This document shows positions 39,947-49,040 of a stretch of 64,000 bases of DNA, in pieces. Under the pieces are notes generated by a model that was not told the DNA's origin, made no database searches, and worked only from the letters and a program-made list of their open reading frames with translations. The DNA is taken from contig DVHE01000058.1 in the NCBI GenBank assembly GCA_018712245.1, positions 1-64,000 of the forward strand. Reading direction: 5' to 3'. Made by a program: the position numbers and the translations under genes. This DNA comes from Candidatus Avoscillospira avicola (GTDB lineage Bacteria; Bacillota; Clostridia; Oscillospirales; Oscillospiraceae). Positions within the stretch are counted from its first letter, which is position 1. Each line of letters begins with the position of its first letter.

Positions 39947-42694
39947 ATGTTTGAGAAGTTCCTAGTACACGTTGTGCCCCACACCCATTGGGACAGGGAG
40001 TGGTACTTCACCTTTGAGGAGTTCCGCTACCGGCTGGTAAAGATGATGGACCGGCTGCTGGACCTGATGGAGCGCGGAGAAATCCAGTATTTCACTGCCG
40101 ACGGCCACACATTATTGATCGACGACTATCTGGAGATCCGCCCGGAGCGCGAGGCGGAGGTCCGGGAGATGCTCGCGGCGGGCCGGCTGCTGCTGGGCCC
40201 CTGGTACACCCAGCCCAATGTCTATATGTCCGACGCGGAGGCGCAGGTCCGCAATCTGCTCCGGGGCCGGAAAGAAATGAAAAAGTACGGCGATACCATG
40301 GCCATGGCCCCCATCAATTATCTGCCGGATATGTTCGGCTACCATGCCCAGCTGCCGCAGATGATGCAGGGCTTTGGAATGACGCATCTGGTGGGCGCCA
40401 GAGGAATGCCCTTGGGCAGCCCCAATTACTTCCGCTGGAAGGGCGCCGACGGCAGCGAGGTCAAGGTCTGCTCCCTGCTCAACTCCTATAACAACGGCAA
40501 CGGCCTCTCGGACCGGGAGGAGCCGCAGGTGTTTAAAGTCTTCGGCGAGCCGATCGTCATGCCGTCGCTGCCGGATCAGCTGAAGCTGATTTTGGATGAC
40601 CGGAGCGAGACGGCCCGGGCCAACGCGCCGCAGCTCCTTCTGATGAACGGCGTGGATCATATGTGGGCCAACCCCACCATGGAGCGGACGCTCCGCAAGA
40701 TCGAAGCCCTGCGGCCCTCGCTGAAGACGGTGCAAAGCACGATACCGCGGTACATCGCCGCCGTGGAGGAAACCCTGGCGGAGCCGCTGAAGCTCTATGA
40801 AGGGGAGCACCGCGACCCGCGGCAGGTCTTGATTTTGCCCGGATCCCAGTCCATGCGCATGGACATCAAGAAGTATAACCGCCGCATGGAAGATCTTCTG
40901 GAGCGCCGGGTGGAGCCTATGATGGCCCGGATGATGTGCCTGGGAGAGAAGGATCTGCCGGTGGCGATGCTGGAGAAGGCCTGGGAATACCTGCTGATGA
41001 ACCAGGCGCACGACAGCCTCTGCTGCGCCAACTCGGAGCCCAGCTACCGGGAGATCTACACCCGCTTTGAAAAGGCCAACGACATCGCCCGGGAGATCCA
41101 CACGGAGCTGGAGCAGCGCCTGTTCCGGCGGCTGCGCCCGGAGCCCGGCGAATCGGTGATGATCTACAATCCCACGCCCGAACAGCGCGGCGGCGTTCTG
41201 TCCATGGACATCATTGCGCCGCACGACGCGCTGTACACCCAGCCGCACCTGCTGTGCGGCGGGCGGGAAATCCCCGTCTATGTCCAGTCGGTCCGGGAGG
41301 ACGCGCTGCTCAGGTATGTGCCCTTCTCCGGCCTGGTGGGGCAGCTGCCGGTCCGCATCTTCCGCGTCACCGCGCAGGTGGACGAGGTGCCGCCTACCGG
41401 CTATCAGCTTCTGGAGGTGCGCATGGACGCGCCGCATCCGCGCCCGGTGGAGGGGATCTGCGTGGCCCAGCGGGTGTTGGAGAATGAATACCTCCGGGTG
41501 TCGGTCAACGACGACGCGACGCTGGACGTCACCGTCAAGGAGACGGGCAGGCGGTACCGGCAGGTGCATCAATTCCTGGATGAGGGAGAGGCAGGCTGCG
41601 GATTTATGCACATCCCGCCCCTCCAGGATCCCATGTATGTCAGCACAGGCTGCCGGATGAGCCTGAGCATCCGGGAGAACAACCCCTTGCAGGGCGTCAT
41701 CCGTATCCGGCAGACCATGCGTGTGCCTGAAGATATTCAGAGCGACGGCAACGCCAGAAGCGCGCGCTATACGGACCTGACCATCGAGACCGATGTGATC
41801 CTGCGCAAGGGAAGCCGCTTCGTGGAATTTGAGACCTGCCTGGACAACACCGCCAAGAGCCACCGGCTGCGGGTCGCCTTCCCCACGGACATCCAGAGCG
41901 ACGAGAGCTATTCCGGCCTGCCCTTCGACGTGATCCGGCGGCCCATCCAGCCGGAAAATGTAAACTACGTGGCCCCGGGGACGTATGAAGCCTACTATGG
42001 CTATCACCCCATGCATGATTTCTGCGGCATCAGCGACGGAGAATCCGGCGCGGCGGTGGCCGGCGATGGGATCCTGGAGTTTGAGGTTTTGCCCATGCGG
42101 CGGACGCTCTGCATGACGCTGCTGCGGGCGACGGAGCATCTCCATGTGGGCGTCCTCTACCGCGGCAGCAAGTTCAATCTGCCCGCGGCCCAGCTGCAGG
42201 GCAAGCAGCGCTATCGCTATGCCTTCATCCCCCACCAGGGCGATTACCCCAACGCCCTCGCCCAGGTGGAATACTTCCGCCATCCGCTCTACAGCGTGCA
42301 GAAGGATTTCCTGGAAGAGGAATCTATGCCGGACTATGTGCCGCCGGCCCGGGATCTGGACTGGACGGGCGGCTTTGTCCAGGTGACGGGCGGCTGCCGG
42401 ACCACGGCCATCAAGCCCGCGGAGGATGGAAACGGGATCGTGCTCCGGGTATTCAACCCCTGCCTGGAGGAATGCCCGGTGCAGGTGGAGGTGCCGCAGC
42501 CCCTGGCGCTGACCGCCGCATGGCTGACCCGCATGGATGAGACGGATTTGGAACAGCTGGCCGTGGAAGATAACGGCGTCACGCTGGCGGCTGCGCCCAA
42601 GAAAATCGTCACACTGCGGCTGCACGTGACCCAGAACCCAAAATACCCGGAGGCGGAAGCGCCGGAAACAACAGAAAGAAGAGATACGCCATGA
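39947..42694 (+). CDS. Glycoside hydrolase family 38 alpha-mannosidase
   Basis: 915 residues, cytosolic. N-terminal VVPHTHWDREWY carries the zinc ligands His14 and Asp16; YLPDMFGYHAQ carries the nucleophile Asp128; NQAHDSLCC supplies the late zinc His. Then come the GH38 middle helical and C-terminal beta domains. Family enzymes hydrolyse alpha-mannosides with retention; bacterial members of this length include mannosylglycerate hydrolase-type and alpha-1,3/1,6 enzymes. ATG at 39947 with AGGAGG 6 bases upstream; the frame is open far upstream across the permease gene but this is compositional. Overlaps the isomerase gene by 4 bp. Confidence 0.94.
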   Translation: MFEKFLVHVVPHTHWDREWYFTFEEFRYRLVKMMDRLLDLMERGEIQYFTADGHTLLIDDYLEIRPEREAEVREMLAAGRLLLGPWYTQPNVYMSDAEAQVRNLLRGRKEMKKYGDTMAMAPINYLPDMFGYHAQLPQMMQGFGMTHLVGARGMPLGSPNYFRWKGADGSEVKVCSLLNSYNNGNGLSDREEPQVFKVFGEPIVMPSLPDQLKLILDDRSETARANAPQLLLMNGVDHMWANPTMERTLRKIEALRPSLKTVQSTIPRYIAAVEETLAEPLKLYEGEHRDPRQVLILPGSQSMRMDIKKYNRRMEDLLERRVEPMMARMMCLGEKDLPVAMLEKAWEYLLMNQAHDSLCCANSEPSYREIYTRFEKANDIAREIHTELEQRLFRRLRPEPGESVMIYNPTPEQRGGVLSMDIIAPHDALYTQPHLLCGGREIPVYVQSVREDALLRYVPFSGLVGQLPVRIFRVTAQVDEVPPTGYQLLEVRMDAPHPRPVEGICVAQRVLENEYLRVSVNDDATLDVTVKETGRRYRQVHQFLDEGEAGCGFMHIPPLQDPMYVSTGCRMSLSIRENNPLQGVIRIRQTMRVPEDIQSDGNARSARYTDLTIETDVILRKGSRFVEFETCLDNTAKSHRLRVAFPTDIQSDESYSGLPFDVIRRPIQPENVNYVAPGTYEAYYGYHPMHDFCGISDGESGAAVAGDGILEFEVLPMRRTLCMTLLRATEHLHVGVLYRGSKFNLPAAQLQGKQRYRYAFIPHQGDYPNALAQVEYFRHPLYSVQKDFLEEESMPDYVPPARDLDWTGGFVQVTGGCRTTAIKPAEDGNGIVLRVFNPCLEECPVQVEVPQPLALTAAWLTRMDETDLEQLAVEDNGVTLAAAPKKIVTLRLHVTQNPKYPEAEAPETTERRDTP

Positions 42695-43383
42695 AAAGAT
42701 CGGAATTGAACAAAATCCTGCAGGAAAATGTCGACTTCATCGCCGGCATGAACTTCAAACTTCCGCCCTTTGCCTTTTGGACCGCAGAGGACTGGAAGAA
42801 TAAGGACGACAGATACTGCGAGATCAAAGACAATATGCTGGGCTGGGACATCACGGATTTCGGGTATGGGGATTTCCACAAAATCGGCCTTTTGATGTTC
42901 ACCATCCGCAACGGCTCCCTGGTGGATGCGCGCTATCCCAAGCCCTATGCGGAGAAGCTGCTGATCACGGAAGAAAACCAAGTGACGCCCTACCACTACC
43001 ACTATCAGAAGATGGAGGACATCATCAACCGCGGCGGCGGCAACTTGCTGGTGAAGCTCTATAACCGCACGGAGGACGACGGCCTGGACCAGGAGAGTCC
43101 TGTGACGGTTTATGTGGACGGCTTCCGCAATGAGGTTCCCGCCGGTACGGTGATCCGCCTCCAGCCCGGCGAAAGCATCACCCTCTACCCCGGCGTCTAT
43201 CACAGCTTCTGGGGTGAAGAGGGCTGCGGAAAGATCTTGGTGGGAGAAGTCTCCAAGGTCAATGACGACCGCACGGATAACCACTTCCTGGAGAAGACGG
43301 GCCGCTTCCCTGAGATCGAAGAAGATGAGGCGCCGCTGTATCTGCTCTATCAGGACTACGCCGAGATGGGCACGAAGGCCTGA
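42691..43383 (+). CDS. D-lyxose/D-mannose ketol-isomerase
   Basis: 230 residues, cupin fold. Metal-binding residues are visible in TPYHYHYQKMED (two His and a Glu) and GVYHSFWG (His). The family (YdaE-type, EC 5.3.1.15) interconverts D-lyxose/D-xylulose and D-mannose/D-fructose. Directly coupled to the GH38 gene (ATGA overlap), it would turn released mannose into fructose, giving the operon a complete entry route. A kinase for fructose is not encoded here. Confidence 0.93.
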   Translation: MKRSELNKILQENVDFIAGMNFKLPPFAFWTAEDWKNKDDRYCEIKDNMLGWDITDFGYGDFHKIGLLMFTIRNGSLVDARYPKPYAEKLLITEENQVTPYHYHYQKMEDIINRGGGNLLVKLYNRTEDDGLDQESPVTVYVDGFRNEVPAGTVIRLQPGESITLYPGVYHSFWGEEGCGKILVGEVSKVNDDRTDNHFLEKTGRFPEIEEDEAPLYLLYQDYAEMGTKA

Positions 43384-43421
43384 TCGCGGCTGACGATCCC
43401 GAGAGAAACTTGAAAAGCCAC

Positions 43422-43464
43422 ATACACGGCCCCTCCAGAGCAACTGCCTGGAGGGGCCGTGTAT
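43422..43464 (+). terminator. Hairpin closing the mannoside operon
   Basis: Perfect 17-bp stem (43422-43438, 43448-43464) 40 bp past the isomerase stop. A T-run is missing on the plus strand, so termination may be factor-dependent or partial. Confidence 0.6.
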
Positions 43465-43468
43465 CAAA

Positions 43469-43497
43469 AACCGCCCGGCCTTCTTGGCCGGGCGGTT
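43469..43497 (-). terminator. Terminator of the lipid-kinase operon
   Basis: 12-bp stem AACCGCCCGGCC and complement (43469-43480, 43486-43497); on the minus strand it runs into five T. Confidence 0.85.
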
Positions 43498-43502
43498 GCT
43501 GT

Positions 43503-44399
43503 TTATGATGCCGGGACGATGATCTGTACGGCGCGGTTGTGGTTGACGATCTCCACGTCGGTGTGGGCGCCGCCGAACTCGCCGTCCACGGTCCACTTGA
43601 CCTCCCCGGGGAACTGGAAGCGGATTTTTGCCACCTGGAACCGGTGGAAGAAGGCCGGGTCGAATTCCCGCCGCAGCAGCAGTGTGCCCAGGGCGTTGAG
43701 GTCTGCCGGCGAGGTGATGTTCTTGGCCAGCAGCACTTCAAAGAGGCCGTCGTCCAGCTTGACGCCCATGTCCTGCCGCGCCCGGAAACCGCCCACGCTG
43801 GTGGTGGAGCAGACCAGACCCAGCAGCACGTCGTCCTCAATGGTCTCGGTATCCGTCTCCACGCGCACGTGGATGGGCCGAATTTCGCCCAGGCTCTTGA
43901 CGCCGTTCAAGAGGTAGGCCAGGCGGCCGAAGATCCGCTTGTCCTGCTGGGGCGTCTGGTAAGAGACGTCGGTGAAGGCGCCGAAGCCGGCCACATAGGT
44001 GAACCAGCGGTCCTGGCCCAGACTGCCGATGTCGATGGCGTAGGGCGTGCCGCCGATCACCGTGCGGGCCGCCTCCACCGGGTCGCGGCTCAGGCCCAGC
44101 GTGGCGGCCACGTCGTTGACGGTGCCGGCGGGCAGGTAGCCCAGGGGCGGCTTGTGTTCCAGCTGCATCAGCCCGGAGACGGTCTCGTTGAGGGTGCCGT
44201 CCCCGCCGGCGCAGACCACCAGATCGTAGTGTTCCGCCTCCTGGATCAGAAAGGACGTCAGGTCGCCGGCGCCCAAGGTGGTATGCACGGTGACGTCATA
44301 GCCCGCCGCCGTGAACACCGAGAGAACCTCCATCAGGCGGTTGCGCAGCTCCAGCTGCCCCGCCTTGGGATTGACAAAAAAGAGCATTTTGCGGTTCAT
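43503..44399 (-). CDS. Diacylglycerol kinase-family lipid kinase (DgkB/YegS-like)
   Basis: 298 residues, DAGK catalytic domain. Seen: FVNPKAG at the N-terminus, VVCAGGDGTLNE (nucleotide loop GGDGT), LPAGTVNDVA (P-x-GT-x-ND) and WTVDGEFGG (catalytic Glu region). Phosphorylates diacylglycerol or a similar lipid on the inner leaflet. Last gene of a three-gene minus-strand unit with two PrsA/SurA-like proteins (24-bp gap). Confidence 0.93.
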   Translation of the reverse strand: MNRKMLFFVNPKAGQLELRNRLMEVLSVFTAAGYDVTVHTTLGAGDLTSFLIQEAEHYDLVVCAGGDGTLNETVSGLMQLEHKPPLGYLPAGTVNDVAATLGLSRDPVEAARTVIGGTPYAIDIGSLGQDRWFTYVAGFGAFTDVSYQTPQQDKRIFGRLAYLLNGVKSLGEIRPIHVRVETDTETIEDDVLLGLVCSTTSVGGFRARQDMGVKLDDGLFEVLLAKNITSPADLNALGTLLLRREFDPAFFHRFQVAKIRFQFPGEVKWTVDGEFGGAHTDVEIVNHNRAVQIIVPAS

Positions 44400-44422
44400 G
44401 GCGCACCCCCTGGCGTGGCGGA

Positions 44423-46153
44423 CTATTCGGCGTCGGCGGCGTCGGTCTCAGCCGCCGTGTCGGTGGTGCTGTCTGCCTCGCCGTTGCCGCCGGTCTCACT
44501 CGCGCCGGCGGTCTCGCCGGATTCCGTGACTTCGGCGGTGCCGGCGGTTCCCTCGGTCTCGGCGGTGGGTACCGTGGGGGTGTTGCGGTCCAGAATGGCG
44601 CACAGGCCTTCGTCAGAGGTCATGGCGTAGCTTTCGGTGAGGGTGGTCAGCTGCTCGCTGAAGGCCTCGTTGCGGAGCATACTCTCCACGGCCATCTTCC
44701 AGTAGACGTAGTCGCCCTCGCCGGAGAAGTACATGATGTGGTAGCCGTAGTCGGTCTTGACGATGCCGCTGTCGCTGACGGCGCGGCCCTGCGCAAAGCA
44801 CCAGTCGTTGAAGGGCTGGACCATCTGGCCGGGGTAGACGTCCTCATAGAGGCCGCCGGTACTCTGGGAGCCGGGGTCCTGGGTGTACTCGGTGGCCAGT
44901 GCTGCGAAGCTCTCCTCCGTGGCCTCGCCGGCCTTCCACTCGTCGTAGATCCGCTGAGCTTCCGCTTCAGCCTCGGCCCAGCTCTCCTCGCTCTCGGTGT
45001 CCTCGGGCTGGATCAGGATGTGCCGGACGTTGACCACGTTTTGATCCAGCTTCTCCAGGCCGTAGTTCTCCTGGAGCGTCTGGGCGTTTTCATCATAGTA
45101 ATCGGAGATTTCCTGCTCCGTAAAGCTCCAGGCGTTGGAAAGGCTGTTGGCGTAGCCGCTGGCGATCTGGTTGATCTCCGCAAAGCGCAGGTAGGTCTCC
45201 AGGGAGGCGGCGGGCCCGAAGACGTCGTCCAGGTAGGCCTCGGCGTCGGCCAGGCCGTACTGCTGGGCGATGGAGTTGAGGTCGTCGGCCAGCGCGTCCA
45301 GGGCAGCCTGGGCCGTCTCGTCCAGCTGGTAGCCGTTGGCCATGGCCTCGTCATAGAGGGCGGCGGTCTGGTGGAAGGCTTCCAGCGAGGCGGTGATGAA
45401 GAACTGCTGCCAGGTGCCGTCGCCCATGGGGTTCAGCTGCTCGTCGAAGCCCTTGGTGGTGTCGATCATATACGAGAGGTACATCCCGTAGGACCCGAGG
45501 GAGTTATAGAAGGCGTAATACTGCTGCTGATAGTAGTACAGCAGCTCCCGGTTGGTCAGCTCCAGGCTGCCGCAGGTAGCCACTACCTGGTCCATCAGCG
45601 CTTCCACCTGGGCGTCGTCCAGGGTGACGGTCTCGCTGTCCTGGTTGAGGTAGGAGTAGGTGACGGTGCCGTCTTCCTGGGGGGCGAAGTTCACCGAATA
45701 GGAGCGGTAGCCGTAGGCGTTGTTGTGGAGCGCCGGGTTGGCGGCAGCCTCTTCGTCGGTGACGGGAGTCTGGGTGGGGGCGGTGTCGCCGGTTTCACCC
45801 TGGCTGTCCATGGATTCGGTGGGGGCGCTGCTCTCGGCGCGGCTGCGGTCGTAGGCGCTCTTGCCCACCACCAGGGCCACGGCCAGCGCCGCCGTCAGGA
45901 AAAGGCCCACCAGCAGGCCCACGGGCGCTTTCTTTTTGCTGCTGGGCGCAGCGGTGACTTCCCGGGCATCGGCGGTGGCCTCCTCGGTGGTGGCCTCCTC
46001 AGCGGGGGAATCCTGGGCGACGGGGGCGTCCGTCACGTCTGCCGCGGCGGGCGCGTCGGCGGGAGCTTCCTCCGGCTCCCAGGGCTTGCCGCAGGAGGGA
46101 CAGCTCTGGGCGTCGTCCTCCATGGCGGTGTGGCAGTATTTGCAGAACTTCAT
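44423..46153 (-). CDS. Membrane-anchored parvulin-type peptidylprolyl isomerase with N-terminal zinc ribbon
   Basis: 576 residues. Residues 3-20 form a zinc ribbon (CKYC...CPSC), then an acidic/Ala-rich linker, one membrane helix (about 77-98), a SurA/PrsA-like chaperone segment and a parvulin domain (VRHILIQPED, EESFAALATEYTQDPGSQSTGG, SGIVKTDYGYHIMYF), ending in a Thr/Glu/Ala-rich low-complexity tail. The helix puts the zinc ribbon in the cytosol and the isomerase outside, where it would fold secreted proteins. ATG at 46153 is preferred over a GTG four codons earlier, although neither has a strong ribosome site. Confidence 0.87.
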   Translation of the reverse strand: MKFCKYCHTAMEDDAQSCPSCGKPWEPEEAPADAPAAADVTDAPVAQDSPAEEATTEEATADAREVTAAPSSKKKAPVGLLVGLFLTAALAVALVVGKSAYDRSRAESSAPTESMDSQGETGDTAPTQTPVTDEEAAANPALHNNAYGYRSYSVNFAPQEDGTVTYSYLNQDSETVTLDDAQVEALMDQVVATCGSLELTNRELLYYYQQQYYAFYNSLGSYGMYLSYMIDTTKGFDEQLNPMGDGTWQQFFITASLEAFHQTAALYDEAMANGYQLDETAQAALDALADDLNSIAQQYGLADAEAYLDDVFGPAASLETYLRFAEINQIASGYANSLSNAWSFTEQEISDYYDENAQTLQENYGLEKLDQNVVNVRHILIQPEDTESEESWAEAEAEAQRIYDEWKAGEATEESFAALATEYTQDPGSQSTGGLYEDVYPGQMVQPFNDWCFAQGRAVSDSGIVKTDYGYHIMYFSGEGDYVYWKMAVESMLRNEAFSEQLTTLTESYAMTSDEGLCAILDRNTPTVPTAETEGTAGTAEVTESGETAGASETGGNGEADSTTDTAAETDAADAE

Positions 46154-46189
46154 GGGTTGTGACACTCTCTTTCTTGTGATTTGCAGTGT

Positions 46190-47275
46190 TCAGCCGGCGC
46201 TCTGGGTTTCGTAGAGCCCCTCCGGCGCGGTGATACGGATTTTGTCGTAGTTGACGTAGAAGGTATAGGCGTTGACGATGGTGAGATATTGGTTCTGGTA
46301 CGTCTCGTGGCGCAGGTCGTCCTCAGCCAGGCGCTGCCAGTAGGTCCGCTGGCCGGCGGAGACGAAGTAGCAGATGGCGGCGCTGCCGTCTTCCTCGGTG
46401 ACGACGGCGTGGTCGCCGCTCTGGCGGCTTTCGTCGTAGAACCAGGCTTCCGCCGCCTCGCCGATGGAATCGGGCGTGACCTCCTCCAGCTCGCCGGTCT
46501 GGCCCAGGTTGGCCGCGCCTAAGTTGTTGAGCAGGTCGTGGGTGGCGCCGCCCTCCAGAAAGTCATCGTAGACGGCCTGGGCCTCGCCCCAGGAGTCAAA
46601 GGGGAGATAGACCCCGTGGGGCATGGGCCCGTCCGCCCGGGTGACGCCGTAGTTCTCCAGATATTCTCCGGCGTGGGCTTCATAGTATTCGCGGATCTCC
46701 GCTTCGGTGGGGGCGATGGCCTCGAAGAGGCTGTCGGCGTATTCCGCGGCCAGGTGGGCGCAGCGGAGATAATCCGTGAAGCTCTCTTCCGTGGCGCCGG
46801 GGCCATAGGAGGCGGCCAGATAGGCCTCCAGGTCGGCGTAGCCGTTTTCCTCGGCGGCGGTGCGGAAGGATTCCAGAACCTCCGCCAAATCGGCCTCGCC
46901 CTGGGCGGAGAGGGTGAAGCCCTCCTCCTGGGCGCGGAATACCATGGCCATGGTCTCCCGCACGGTGGAAAGCGCCTCGTCCAGCAGGTAGTCCTGCCAG
47001 GTCTGCTCGTCGCTGTAGGCCTGCTGGTCCAACGGGACGGTCAGGTCTACGACGCCGTCCAGATACTCGCCGTAGGCGCCGGCAAAGTAAAAGTATTCGC
47101 TCCAGTAGTAGTACGCCAGCTGGGTGTTGCTCAGGCGGAAGTCGCCGCAGACCATGACGTCGTCCTCCATGCCTTGGCGGGAGGCGGCGTAGATGCCCAG
47201 CCCCGCCAGCACCAGGAGCGCGGCGATCAGCACCGCCGAAGCAAGGCGCAGGGAGCGCACGGTGTGCTGCTGCAA
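46190..47275 (-). CDS. SurA/PrsA-like membrane-anchored protein with degenerate isomerase domain
   Basis: 361 residues. One N-terminal helix (about 13-35) and an extracytoplasmic part laid out like its neighbour: the block SNTQLAYYYWSEYFYF parallels TNRELLYYYQQQYYAF, and TWQDYLLDEAL parallels TWQQFFITASL. The parvulin region lacks the usual HILI and DxGS motifs, so it is probably a chaperone rather than an isomerase. A TTG at 47275 preceded by AAAGGAGG is the start; 36-bp gap to the paralogue. The pair looks like a duplication followed by loss of catalysis. Confidence 0.8.
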   Translation of the reverse strand: MQQHTVRSLRLASAVLIAALLVLAGLGIYAASRQGMEDDVMVCGDFRLSNTQLAYYYWSEYFYFAGAYGEYLDGVVDLTVPLDQQAYSDEQTWQDYLLDEALSTVRETMAMVFRAQEEGFTLSAQGEADLAEVLESFRTAAEENGYADLEAYLAASYGPGATEESFTDYLRCAHLAAEYADSLFEAIAPTEAEIREYYEAHAGEYLENYGVTRADGPMPHGVYLPFDSWGEAQAVYDDFLEGGATHDLLNNLGAANLGQTGELEEVTPDSIGEAAEAWFYDESRQSGDHAVVTEEDGSAAICYFVSAGQRTYWQRLAEDDLRHETYQNQYLTIVNAYTFYVNYDKIRITAPEGLYETQSAG

Positions 47276-47304
47276 GGGGACCCTCCTTTCCAATCAGTCA
47301 GACT

Positions 47305-47333
47305 AGTCTAGCACAGCGGAGGGTGGGTTTCAA
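47305..47333 (-). promoter_or_regulatory. Promoter of the PrsA-like/lipid kinase operon
   Basis: Minus strand: -35 TTGAAA (47328-47333), 17-bp spacer, -10 TAGACT (47305-47310); start codon 30 bp further on. Confidence 0.65.
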
Positions 47334-47378
47334 TCGAAACACCTTGAACAATTTGTGAATTTCCCTGGGTTTGGCCCC

Positions 47379-48872
47379 TCAGGACTTGTGGTACAGCCGC
47401 TGGCTTTCATAGACCGGCTCGTACGTCACCTGGGCGCCCAGCTTTTTGAACACCGTTTCGTCCACCGGCGAGAGGATGACGGTGGAGTGGACCTGGGCGT
47501 CCCGCAGGCGGCTGAGGGCCTCCATGGCCAGCTCGGCGGTGGGGTTGGTCACGGCGCACATGGACAGGGCGATGAGCATCTCGTCGGTGTGGAGCCGGGG
47601 ATTGCGATTGCCCAGATGCTCCACCTTCAGGTGCTGGATCGGGGCCAGGACCGTGGGGGAGATCAGGTCCACCTGATCGGCGATGCCGGCCAGGTGCTTC
47701 AGGGCATTGAGCATGGCCGCGCAGGAGGCGCCCATCAGGGCCGAGGTCTTGCCGGTGATGACGGTGCCGTCGGACAGCTCGATGGCCATGGCCGGTTCGC
47801 CGGTACGCTGGGCCACAGCCCGGGCAGCGGGCACCGCGGGGCGCATCTCCGGCTCCAGTCCCAGCGACTGCATCAGCACTTCCATCTTGTGCAGCTGCGC
47901 CGGGGCGGCCACGCCCCGCTTGACGGCGCAGGCCGTGGAGAAGTAGCGGCGGATGATCTCCTGGCGGGAGGCCTCACGGCAGATCTCGTCGTCCACGATG
48001 GCGTAGCCCGCCATGTTGACGCCCATGTCCGTGGGGCTCTTGTAGGGGCAGTGGCCGTAGATCTTGCGGAACATGGCCTCCAGCACCGGGAAGATCTCGA
48101 TGTCGCGGTTGTAGTTGACGGTGGTCTCGCCGTAGGCCTCCAGATGGAACGGGTCGATCATGTTGACGTCGTCCAGGTCCACGGTGGCGGCCTCGTAGGC
48201 CAGGTTGACCGGGTGCTTCAGAGGCAGGTTCCACACCGGGAAGGTCTCGTACTTGGCGTAGCCGGCCCGGATGCCCCGGCAATGCTCCTGGTAGAGCTGG
48301 CTCAGGCAGGTGGCCATCTTCCCCGAGCCGGGGCCGGGCGCCGTGATGACCACGATGGGCCGGGTGGTTTCGATATAGTCGTTTTTACCGAAGCCCTCGT
48401 CGGAGACGATCAGCGGGATGTTGGAGGGGTAGTCGTCGATGGGGTAGTGGCGGTAGACCCGGATGCCCATGGCCTCCAGCTTGTGCTGGAACACCTCGGC
48501 GTTGTGCTGGCCGCGGAAGCGCGTCATCACCACGCTGCCTACGTACAGGCCGAATTCCCGGAAGGCGTCGATGAGCCGCATGACGTCCATGTCGTAGGTG
48601 ATGCCCAGGTCGCCCCGGCGCTTGCTTTTCTCAATGTCGTCGGCGGAGATGGCCACCACCAGCTCGGCCTGGTCCCGCAGCTTTAAGAGCATCCGCATTT
48701 TGCTGTCGGGCTGGAAGCCGGGCAGCACCCGGGAGGCATGGTAGTCGTCGAAGAGCTTGCCGCCGAATTCCAGATAGAGCTTGCCGCCGAACTGCTCCAC
48801 GCGGCTGAGAATCCGCTCAGTCTGGAGCGTCAGGTATTTGTCGTTGTCAAATCCAATTTGCTGCACAGTCAT
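47379..48872 (-). CDS. DUF1846 family protein
   Basis: 497 residues, full length for DUF1846, a conserved Firmicutes family with solved structures but no agreed function. Seen: IGFDNDKYLTLQ start, GGKLYLEFGGKLFDDYHASRVLPGF, RRGDLGITYDMDV, ITAPGPGSGKMATCLSQLYQE (a P-loop-like GPGSGK) and HCPYKSPTDMGVNM. The P-loop-like motif suggests nucleotide binding (inference). ATG at 48872; GAGG lies only 2 bases from it, so initiation may depend on a short leader or on the TTG five codons upstream. Confidence 0.92.
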   Translation of the reverse strand: MTVQQIGFDNDKYLTLQTERILSRVEQFGGKLYLEFGGKLFDDYHASRVLPGFQPDSKMRMLLKLRDQAELVVAISADDIEKSKRRGDLGITYDMDVMRLIDAFREFGLYVGSVVMTRFRGQHNAEVFQHKLEAMGIRVYRHYPIDDYPSNIPLIVSDEGFGKNDYIETTRPIVVITAPGPGSGKMATCLSQLYQEHCRGIRAGYAKYETFPVWNLPLKHPVNLAYEAATVDLDDVNMIDPFHLEAYGETTVNYNRDIEIFPVLEAMFRKIYGHCPYKSPTDMGVNMAGYAIVDDEICREASRQEIIRRYFSTACAVKRGVAAPAQLHKMEVLMQSLGLEPEMRPAVPAARAVAQRTGEPAMAIELSDGTVITGKTSALMGASCAAMLNALKHLAGIADQVDLISPTVLAPIQHLKVEHLGNRNPRLHTDEMLIALSMCAVTNPTAELAMEALSRLRDAQVHSTVILSPVDETVFKKLGAQVTYEPVYESQRLYHKS

Positions 48873-48903
48873 CGCCTCATTCCACAATATTATACCATTC
48901 TAA

Positions 48904-48932
48904 ACTATAGCCACTTTTTCCCGAAATTGCAA
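48904..48932 (-). promoter_or_regulatory. Promoter of the DUF1846 gene
   Basis: Minus strand: -35 TTGCAA (48927-48932), 17-bp spacer, -10 TATAGT (48904-48909). A second TATAAT (48889-48894) closer to the gene would give a leader of only about 10 nt. Confidence 0.6.
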
Positions 48933-48960
48933 CTGTGGCTTTTTCCAAAGCGGATCGGGC

Positions 48961-48987
48961 AAAAAAGAGGCGGCGCAGTGCGCCGCC
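48961..48987 (-). terminator. Terminator of birA
   Basis: 9-bp stem GGCGGCGCA and complement (48969-48977, 48979-48987; the central bases close the loop), followed on the minus strand by TCTTTTTT. Confidence 0.85.
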
Positions 48988-49040
48988 GTATCCGCCTCAG
49001 GCGGGGTAGGACCAGTGGACAGGCTGTCCTTCTGCCTCGC

